The position numbers were made by a program, and so were the translations under genes. DNA of 11,001 nt from Gammaproteobacteria bacterium. GTDB lineage: Bacteria > Pseudomonadota > Gammaproteobacteria > Immundisolibacterales > Immundisolibacteraceae. This document shows, piece after piece, positions 6,042-11,001 of this stretch. Position 1 is the first letter of the stretch, and the number at the start of each line of letters is the position of its first letter. The notes below the pieces were generated by a model. That model ran no database searches. It was not told the origin of the DNA and saw nothing but the letters and a program-made list of their open reading frames with translations. The stretch lies in NCBI GenBank assembly GCA_003526065.1, contig DQBD01000196.1:1-11001 (forward strand), in the 5' to 3' direction.

Positions 6042-8324
6042 ATGCTCAGTCACGAACTCGAATTCACCCTCAATCAGGCGTTCCGGCAGGCGCGCGAGAA
6101 GCGCCAGGAATTCATGACGGTCGAGCACCTGCTGATGATGCTCCTGGACAGCCCGTCGGCGGCCGCGGTGCTGCGCGCCTGCGGCGCCGACATCGAGCGG
6201 CTGCGTCGGGAGCTGGACGCGTTCATCGACAAAAACACCCCGTTGCTGCCGGAGGGTGACGAGCGCGACGTGCAGCCGACCATCGGGTTCCAGCGCGTCT
6301 TGCAGCGGTCCATGTTCCACGTACAGGCGTCCGGCAAGCGTGAAGTGACCGGCGCCAACGTGTTGGTGGCCATCTTCAGTGAGAAGGAATCCCACGCCGT
6401 CTTCCTGCTTGGAAAACAGGGCATCAGCCGGCTGGATGTCGTCAACTACATCGCACACGGCATATCCAAAGTGAACGAAGGCGACGAGAGCGAGTCCCCG
6501 GCCGGTTCCGAGGATGACGCGCAGGGTGAAGGGGCTGCCAAGTCGGCCCTGGACAAGTTTGCTGTCAACCTCAACGAGCAGGCGCGCCAGGGTCGCATCG
6601 ATCCGCTGATCGGCCGGGCCGACGAGATCGAGCGGACGATGAAGATCCTGTGCCGTCGTCGCAAGAACAACCCGCTGTTCGTGGGTGAGGCGGGCGTCGG
6701 CAAGACCGCGCTGGCCGAGGGGCTGGCCAAGCGCATCGTCGACGGCGAGGTGCCGGACGCGCTGTCGGAATGCACCGTGTACTCGCTCGACATGGGCGCG
6801 CTGCTGGCCGGCACGAAGTACCGCGGCGATTTCGAGAAGCGCCTGAAAACCGTGCTCAAGGACCTGGGCAAGGATCCGGGTTCGATCCTGTTCATCGACG
6901 AGATCCACACCATCATCGGTGCCGGCGCGGCGTCAGGTGGCGTGATGGATGCCTCGAACCTGATCAAGCCGGTGTTGGCGTCCGGTGAACTGAAGTGCAT
7001 CGGCTCGACCACGTACCAGGAATACCGGGGGATCTTCGAGAAGGACCGCGCGTTGTCACGCCGCTTCCAGAAGATTGATGTCGGTGAACCGACCGTGCCC
7101 GAGACGGTGCAGATTCTGCGCGGCCTGCGGACCCAGTACGAGAAGCACCACAACGTGCGCTACACCAACGCGGCGCTGGCAGCGGCGGCGGAACTTTCGG
7201 CGCGCTACATCAACGAGCGTTTCCTGCCCGACAAGGCCATTGATGTCATCGACGAGGCCGGTGCCGCGCAGCGGGTGCAGCCACCGAGCAAGCGCAAGAA
7301 GGTCATCGGCGTTGGCGACGTCGAGCAGGTGGTCGCGCGCATCGCCCGCATTCCGCCCAAACAGGTGTCCAGCACCGACATGGAGAAGCTGCGCACCCTG
7401 GATCGCAACCTGAAGATGACCGTCTTCGGGCAGGGCGAGGCTATCGATACCCTGACCGCGGCCATCAAGATGGCGCGCTCCGGCCTCGGGCCGCAGACGC
7501 GGCCAATCGGCTCGTTCCTGTTTGCCGGACCGACCGGTGTCGGCAAGACCGAGCTGAGCCGTCAGCTGGCGTTGGCGCTGGGCATCGAGCTGGTCCGCTT
7601 CGACATGTCCGAGTACATGGAGCGACACACCGTGTCGCGCCTGATTGGCGCTCCGCCCGGATACGTGGGCTTCGATCAGGGTGGGCTGCTGACCGAGGCC
7701 ATCAACAAGCATCCGCATGCGGTGCTGTTGCTGGATGAGATCGAGAAGGCGCATCCGGACGTGTTCAACCTGCTGTTGCAGGTCATGGACCATGGTGCGT
7801 TGACCGACAACAACGGACGCAAGGCCGATTTCCGCAACGTGATCATCATCATGACCACCAACGCGGGTGCGGAACTGACGGCGCGGGCGTCGGTCGGCTT
7901 CACGACACAGGACCACAGCACGGACGACGTGGAAGCCATCAATCGGCTGTTTGCGCCGGAGTTCCGCAATCGCCTGGACGGCATCGTGCGTTTCCAGGGG
8001 CTGGACGAGAAGACCATCGCCAACGTGGTGGACAAGTTCGTGGTCGAGCTGGAAAGCCAGCTGGAGTCCAAGAACGTCACCGTGGAGGTCGACGACGATG
8101 CGCGTCAGTGGCTCGCGGAGCACGGTTACGACGCCAAGATGGGCGCCCGGCCGATGGCGCGGCTCATTCAGGACAAGATTCGTCGCGCGCTGGCCGATGA
8201 ACTGCTATTCGGCAAGCTGGCGCACGGCGGCCAGGTCACTGTGACGTGTGTCGAGGGCGAGCTGAAGATCGAGTGCACGCCGGCACCGTCGCGCTCGGCG
8301 CGGGTGACCGAAGAAGAAACCTGA
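6042..8324 (+). CDS. clpA: Clp protease ATP-binding subunit ClpA
   Basis: Hexameric Hsp100 unfoldase that feeds substrates into ClpP. 760 residues against 758 in E. coli. Order: N-domain (about 1-143, MLSHELEFTLNQAFRQAREK onward) where ClpS docks; an acidic linker rich in E, D, S and G (about 147-167); AAA+ module 1 with Walker A GEAGVGKT (215-222), a YRGDFEKR pore loop and Walker B ILFIDEIH (D286, E287); AAA+ module 2 with Walker A GPTGVGKT (496-503), pore loop GYVGFDQGG and Walker B LLLDEIEKAH (D565, E566); then the C-terminal small domain with GARPMARLIQDKIRRALADELL. Both ATPase sites look intact. The ATG is one base after the clpS stop, with GGAAG about nine bases upstream, so the pair is an operon. 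No clpP is in the window. Confidence 0.98.
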   Translation: MLSHELEFTLNQAFRQAREKRQEFMTVEHLLMMLLDSPSAAAVLRACGADIERLRRELDAFIDKNTPLLPEGDERDVQPTIGFQRVLQRSMFHVQASGKREVTGANVLVAIFSEKESHAVFLLGKQGISRLDVVNYIAHGISKVNEGDESESPAGSEDDAQGEGAAKSALDKFAVNLNEQARQGRIDPLIGRADEIERTMKILCRRRKNNPLFVGEAGVGKTALAEGLAKRIVDGEVPDALSECTVYSLDMGALLAGTKYRGDFEKRLKTVLKDLGKDPGSILFIDEIHTIIGAGAASGGVMDASNLIKPVLASGELKCIGSTTYQEYRGIFEKDRALSRRFQKIDVGEPTVPETVQILRGLRTQYEKHHNVRYTNAALAAAAELSARYINERFLPDKAIDVIDEAGAAQRVQPPSKRKKVIGVGDVEQVVARIARIPPKQVSSTDMEKLRTLDRNLKMTVFGQGEAIDTLTAAIKMARSGLGPQTRPIGSFLFAGPTGVGKTELSRQLALALGIELVRFDMSEYMERHTVSRLIGAPPGYVGFDQGGLLTEAINKHPHAVLLLDEIEKAHPDVFNLLLQVMDHGALTDNNGRKADFRNVIIIMTTNAGAELTARASVGFTTQDHSTDDVEAINRLFAPEFRNRLDGIVRFQGLDEKTIANVVDKFVVELESQLESKNVTVEVDDDARQWLAEHGYDAKMGARPMARLIQDKIRRALADELLFGKLAHGGQVTVTCVEGELKIECTPAPSRSARVTEEET

Positions 8325-8331
8325 TGAGCCC

Positions 8332-8360
8332 GGCCGCGGCCGGTTTTGCTGGCCGCGGCC
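8332..8360. terminator. Strong GC hairpin between clpA and infA
   Basis: GGCCGCGGCC (8332-8341) repeats at 8351-8360. Because the unit is its own reverse complement, the copies can form a perfect ten-base-pair stem around a nine-base loop (GGTTTTGCT). It begins eight bases after the clpA stop and lies downstream of infA as well, so it could end both transcripts. No T-run follows on either strand, so it is not a classical intrinsic terminator. Confidence 0.4.
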
Positions 8361-8387
8361 CAGGACAGGCGGCGTTTTGTGCGCCCC

Positions 8388-8401
8388 GCCGCGGACGCGG
8401 C
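8388..8401. repeat. Second GC inverted repeat downstream of infA
   Basis: GCCGC-GGAC-GCGGC forms a five-base-pair stem with a four-base loop, 13 bases beyond the infA stop. The 5' arm could instead pair with GCGGC at 8369-8373. The 89-base gap between clpA and infA is therefore filled with competing GC helices. Confidence 0.3.
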
Positions 8402-8413
8402 GACCCGGCTGGC

Positions 8414-8632
8414 TCAGCGGGCGCGGTACGTGATGCGGCCTTTGGTGAGGTCGTACGGAGTCAGGGATACGGTGACCTGGTCGCCGGTCAGGATGCGGAT
8501 GTAGTGTTTGCGCATCTTGCCGGAAATGTGGGCGGTCACTACGTGGCCGTTTTCCAGGCGCACCCGGAACGTGGTGTTGGGCAGGGTTTCTATCACCGTG
8601 CCCTGCATTTCGATGCCTTCTTCCTTTGCCAT
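8414..8632 (-). CDS. infA: Translation initiation factor IF-1
   Basis: Small OB-fold factor that occupies the ribosomal A site during initiation and helps IF-2 and IF-3. 72 residues, exactly the E. coli length. The sequence covers the S1-like fold without gaps: [61 protein letters not shown] and the closing KGRITYRAR. The ATG at 8632 gives the canonical MAKE start; the upstream ribosome-binding signal is weak (GAG only). It is convergent with clpA, 89 bases away. Nearness of infA to clpSA is common in gammaproteobacteria. It appears to be a single-gene transcript with its own promoter. Confidence 0.97.
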   Translation of the reverse strand: MAKEEGIEMQGTVIETLPNTTFRVRLENGHVVTAHISGKMRKHYIRILTGDQVTVSLTPYDLTKGRITYRAR

Positions 8633-8666
8633 TCAGTACTCGGCTGCCGGATTGGATAAGCGGGCG

Positions 8667-8696
8667 ATTGTATGCCTGCCGGGCACAATGGCTCAA
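8667..8696 (-). promoter_or_regulatory. Candidate sigma-70 promoter of infA
   Basis: On the minus strand TTGAGC (8696-8691, four of six) and TACAAT (8672-8667, five of six) are separated by 18 bases. Transcription would start near 8660, giving a leader of about 28 bases before the infA ATG at 8632. Confidence 0.5.
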
Positions 8697-8783
8697 CCGG
8701 CGCAAGCGGCGGCTGGGCGATGAGTCGCGCGGTGGCGATGGGCGCGCTGCGCGCGGATCGGCGGGATTTTGGAGGAGCACGGC

Positions 8784-9461
8784 ATGCTGGCGCTGCGGAT
8801 TGAGTTCTTCCATGACGTCTTGTCGTGCTGGTGCTTCAACGCCTCGGAGCGTCTGCGCGAATTCGTGGCCGCTCATCCACAGGTGCAGGTGATCCACCGT
8901 GCGTGGCCGCTGGGTACCGACCGGACGCTGTTTTCACGCCTGTTTCCCGATGCCAGGGCAGCCAAACAGGAAATCGTGCTGCGACACTGGGGGGATGCGG
9001 TGCACGTCGAGCACGAGCGACGTATCCGGCCGGACCTGATGATGAGCCGCGAGTTCGAATACCCGCATTCGATGCCTGCGCAGCGCGGCTGCAAGGCGGC
9101 CGAGAAACAGGCCGGGCAACAGGGGCACTGGGATTACTTCGACCGCGCGCAACGAGCGCACCTGACCGACTGCGAGAACGTGGCGGATCCGGAGGTCCTG
9201 AGCCGCTGCGCGCGGGATATCGGGCTGGATGTCAACGCGTGGCTGCGTGATTTCGAGGATCCGCAGCGTGACATCGAGATCGGCATGGACCTGGGGCTGG
9301 CCAACACCTACGGCGTGGTACGGGTGCCATTGCTGGTCGCCGACGGTTGCGCCCAGTTGCATGGCGAACCGTGGTCCACCTTCGGCTACCGGATCACGTC
9401 GCAACGGCTCGCCACCTGGTACGAGGACCTGGTCCGTGCCCGACAGATGGGGCGCTTCTAG
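8784..9461 (+). CDS. DsbA-fold (thioredoxin-like) protein with SCWC motif
   Basis: 225 residues. The layout suggests the DsbA/FrnE branch of the thioredoxin fold: strand LRIEFFHDVLSCWCF (residues 4-18), a helical insert (about 55-165), then YGVVRVPLLVADG (177-188), where P182 should be the cis-proline facing the active site. The usual D(V)xCPWCF is here DVLSCWCF, so the first redox cysteine is Ser14, the Pro is Cys15, and only the second cysteine (Cys17) is retained. Other cysteines are at 103, 130, 142 and 189. No signal peptide is seen, so it is probably cytoplasmic. The ATG at 8784 has GGAGGA seven bases upstream; a TTG at 8769 would include that ribosome-binding site and is rejected. It stands alone: divergent from infA, convergent with lpxC. 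Substrate unknown; a glutathione-linked isomerase or a non-classical oxidoreductase are both possible. Confidence 0.75.
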   Translation: MLALRIEFFHDVLSCWCFNASERLREFVAAHPQVQVIHRAWPLGTDRTLFSRLFPDARAAKQEIVLRHWGDAVHVEHERRIRPDLMMSREFEYPHSMPAQRGCKAAEKQAGQQGHWDYFDRAQRAHLTDCENVADPEVLSRCARDIGLDVNAWLRDFEDPQRDIEIGMDLGLANTYGVVRVPLLVADGCAQLHGEPWSTFGYRITSQRLATWYEDLVRARQMGRF

Positions 9462-9478
9462 CGCGCCCCCGGGCGTCG

Positions 9479-10390
9479 TTACGCCGCGGCTGCCGCCTCG
9501 ATGTATGAGATCGGCAGTTCCTGCACCGTGTTGAACGTGACGATCTCGTAGTTGGCGGGATCGCTCAGCAGCATGCGCAGCAGCCGGTTGTTCAGCGCGT
9601 GCCCGGACTTGTAGCCCGAGAAGGCGCCAATCAGGCTGCTGCCGAGCAGGTACAGGTCACCGATGGCGTCCAGCACCTTGTGTTTGACGAATTCGTCACG
9701 GTAGCGCAGACCATCCTCGTTCAGGATGTTCGAGTCATCGACGACCACGGCATTTTTCACACTGCCGCCGAGCACCAGGCCCTGCGCGCGCAGGGCTTCG
9801 ATTTCATGCATGAAGCCGAAGGTTCGAGCGCGACTGATCTCGCGCAGGAACGCGGTGGACGAGAAGTCCACCAGGGCGCGCGCTGGCTTGCTGTCGAAGG
9901 CCGGGTGGCTGAACTCGATTTCGAAGCTGACCTGGAATCCCTCGTACGGGTCCAGGCGAACCCACCGATCGCCATCGTGGACCTCGACGGGGCGCAGCAC
10001 GCGCATGAAGCGCTTGGGCGCGTCCTGCTCACCGATGCCGGCAGATTGCAGGAGAAACACGAACGGGCCGGCCGAACCGTCCATGATCGGCACCTCGGGG
10101 GCGTCAACGTCGATCAGGGCGTTGTCGATGCCCAGGCCCGCCATGGCGGACAGCAAGTGCTCGACCGTGCTGACGCGGGCGTCGCCGTGCTCCAGTGTGG
10201 TGGACAGGCGAGTGTCGCCAACCGCTTGCGCGTTCGCTGCAATGACCACCTGCGGGTCCAGGTCGACCCGTCGGAAACGGATGCCGCTGTCGGCGGGCGC
10301 CGGGTGCAGTGCCAACTGGACCCGGGCGCCGGTGTGCAGGCCCACGCCGGTGGCGCGGATGCTGTTTTTGAGCGTGCGTTGCCTGATCAC
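9479..10390 (-). CDS. lpxC: UDP-3-O-acyl-N-acetylglucosamine deacetylase
   Basis: Zinc amidase catalysing the committed step of lipid A synthesis. From the GTG at 10390 it has 303 residues (E. coli 305) and begins [21 protein letters not shown], as in the family. A TTG at 10450 would add 20 unrelated residues. Its ribosome-binding site is poor (AGGGA about 13 bases upstream). Zinc ligands and catalytic residues are in place: E77/H78 in [18 protein letters not shown]237 and D241 in [13 protein letters not shown]264 in [20 protein letters not shown] (101-111) and SRARTFGF (186-193) are also typical. It follows ftsZ by 89 bases, as at the end of the dcw cluster in gammaproteobacteria. The protein ends in five alanines. 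In E. coli the LpxC C-terminus is an FtsH degradation signal ending AVLA, so this tail may act similarly. Confidence 0.97.
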   Translation of the reverse strand: MIRQRTLKNSIRATGVGLHTGARVQLALHPAPADSGIRFRRVDLDPQVVIAANAQAVGDTRLSTTLEHGDARVSTVEHLLSAMAGLGIDNALIDVDAPEVPIMDGSAGPFVFLLQSAGIGEQDAPKRFMRVLRPVEVHDGDRWVRLDPYEGFQVSFEIEFSHPAFDSKPARALVDFSSTAFLREISRARTFGFMHEIEALRAQGLVLGGSVKNAVVVDDSNILNEDGLRYRDEFVKHKVLDAIGDLYLLGSSLIGAFSGYKSGHALNNRLLRMLLSDPANYEIVTFNTVQELPISYIEAAAAA

Positions 10391-10430
10391 GTCAACCCGG
10401 ACTTCCCTGCTGGAGCGTGGCGGCGGAGCG

Positions 10431-10465
10431 CCGTCACGCGACGGTAACAATGGCGCAGTCTAGCA
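10431..10465 (-). promoter_or_regulatory. Candidate lpxC -10 element and leader hairpin
   Basis: Within the 89-base ftsZ-lpxC gap, minus-strand TGCTAGACT (10465-10457) resembles an extended -10 (TGn plus a four of six match to TATAAT). No convincing -35 is seen. Downstream, CCGTC-GCGT-GACGG (10444-10431) can form a five-base-pair hairpin in the leader, without a T-run. It could give lpxC its own transcript besides read-through from ftsZ. Confidence 0.25.
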
Positions 10466-10479
10466 TCCGACCCGATCAC

Positions 10480-11001
10480 TCAGTCGGCCTGACGGCGCAG
10501 GAAGGCCGGAATCTCGAGGTATTCCATGTCGCTGTCACGGTAGGCCGGCAGCGGATCACGGGTCCGTTCCTGGCGGATCACCGTCGGCTGCTCGTAGTGT
10601 TTGTAAGGGTCGGTGCCGGTACGCACCACTTCCAGCGGCCGTTCCGCCGGCCGCGAATGCGGCGACTTGGCCGGCTTCTGGTCCAGGCCGGTGGCGACGA
10701 CGGTGACGCGCATGTCGTCACTCAGGTCGGGGTCGATCACCGTGCCGATGACCACGCAGGCGTCCGGCGAGGCCAGTTCGCGCACCACGTTGCCGACTTC
10801 CTCGAACTCGCCGATCGACATGTCCAGGCCGGCGGTGATGTTGACCAGGATGCCGCGTGCCCCGGACAGGTTCACGTCCTCCAGGAACGGGCTGCTGATG
10901 GCCGCTTCGGCCGCCTGACGGGCGCGACCGTCGCCGGAGGCACTGGACGAGCCCATCATCGCCATACCCATTTCGGACATCACCGTGCGCACGTCGGCGA
11001 A
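10480..11001 (-). CDS. ftsZ: Cell division protein FtsZ, N-terminal part off window
   Basis: Tubulin-like GTPase forming the division ring. The frame is open to the right edge, and only the last 173 residues of about 385 are visible, so the GTP-binding half with GGGTGTG lies outside. What remains begins FADVRTVMSEMGMAMMG, includes the AAISSPFLEDVNLSGARGILVNI segment and the second subdomain (EEVGNVVRELASPDACVVIGTVIDPDLSDDMRVTVVATG), then a short polar linker of about 55 residues. It closes with the conserved C-terminal peptide EYLEIPAFLRRQAD, which binds FtsA and ZipA in E. coli. That peptide is nearly identical to gammaproteobacterial FtsZ. lpxC follows in the same direction, the usual order. 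Confidence 0.98.
   Translation of the reverse strand, partial: FADVRTVMSEMGMAMMGSSSASGDGRARQAAEAAISSPFLEDVNLSGARGILVNITAGLDMSIGEFEEVGNVVRELASPDACVVIGTVIDPDLSDDMRVTVVATGLDQKPAKSPHSRPAERPLEVVRTGTDPYKHYEQPTVIRQERTRDPLPAYRDSDMEYLEIPAFLRRQAD

Noticed and set aside
5817..6908. Long open frame on the minus strand opposite clpS and clpA
   Set aside because: Mirror of genuine coding sequence with all ClpS/ClpA motifs on the plus strand; no domain is recognisable.
7056..8123. Long open frame on the minus strand opposite the clpA 3' half
   Set aside because: Same reason: the plus strand encodes the second AAA+ module and C-terminal domain.
8688..8803. Two tiny overlapping frames (11 and 27 codons) before the DsbA-like gene
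   Set aside because: No ribosome-binding site, Ala/Arg/Gly-rich composition expected by chance at this GC, and the second overlaps the strong ribosome-binding site and start at 8784.
9599..10447. Long open frame on the plus strand opposite lpxC
   Set aside because: LpxC with all zinc ligands occupies the other strand; the plus-strand product has no recognisable features.
1..11001. tRNA, rRNA, CRISPR, insertion sequence or phage genes
   Set aside because: Both strands were read for cloverleaf-like T-loop motifs, regularly spaced repeats, transposase or integrase motifs and terminal inverted repeats; none was seen. The intergenic gaps are too short to hide a large element.

Overview
The window is a dense, high-GC stretch of a proteobacterial chromosome that is almost entirely housekeeping genes. 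The best overall match is a gammaproteobacterium. Supporting evidence is the clpS-clpA pair next to infA, ftsZ followed by lpxC, an FtsZ tail ending in the gamma-type IPAFLR(R/K)QAD, and an E. coli-length IF-1. I cannot name a genus from sequence alone.

Layout. 1-1642 (+): the 3' nine-tenths of argG (argininosuccinate synthase), overlapping by one base with ppa (inorganic pyrophosphatase). 1618-2326 (-): moaD-moaE, the two subunits of molybdopterin synthase. 2390-3383 (+): moaB-moaC, divergent from moaDE. 3393-5491 (-): argD-argF. 5720-8324 (+): clpS-clpA. 8414-8632 (-): infA. 8784-9461 (+): a DsbA-fold protein with a degenerate active site. 9479-11001 (-): lpxC and the 3' part of ftsZ. Coding strand flips nearly every two genes. 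Convergent ends are packed tightly: ppa/moaE overlap by 25 bp, moaC/argF are 9 bp apart and the DsbA-like gene/lpxC 17 bp apart.

Functional themes. Three arginine enzymes are present (ArgD, ArgF, ArgG), but argG is not in the argDF operon. Four molybdenum-cofactor genes (moaB, C, D, E) form two divergent pairs without moaA. ClpS and ClpA form the N-degron adaptor/unfoldase pair. FtsZ and LpxC belong to the division and envelope cluster.

No gene-free stretch exceeds 300 bases. The largest gap (5492-5719) holds the most regulatory structure: a terminator-like hairpin, possibly a pseudoknot, just upstream of argD, and a near-perfect direct repeat carrying two exact TTGACA hexamers. I found no mobile element, CRISPR array, tRNA or phage gene, and no convincing new multi-gene system. 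The points most worth a second look are the alphaproteobacterial look of argG (and less clearly ppa) beside gamma-type genes, the argD leader, the SCWC motif in the DsbA-like protein, and the altered loop in MoaB.
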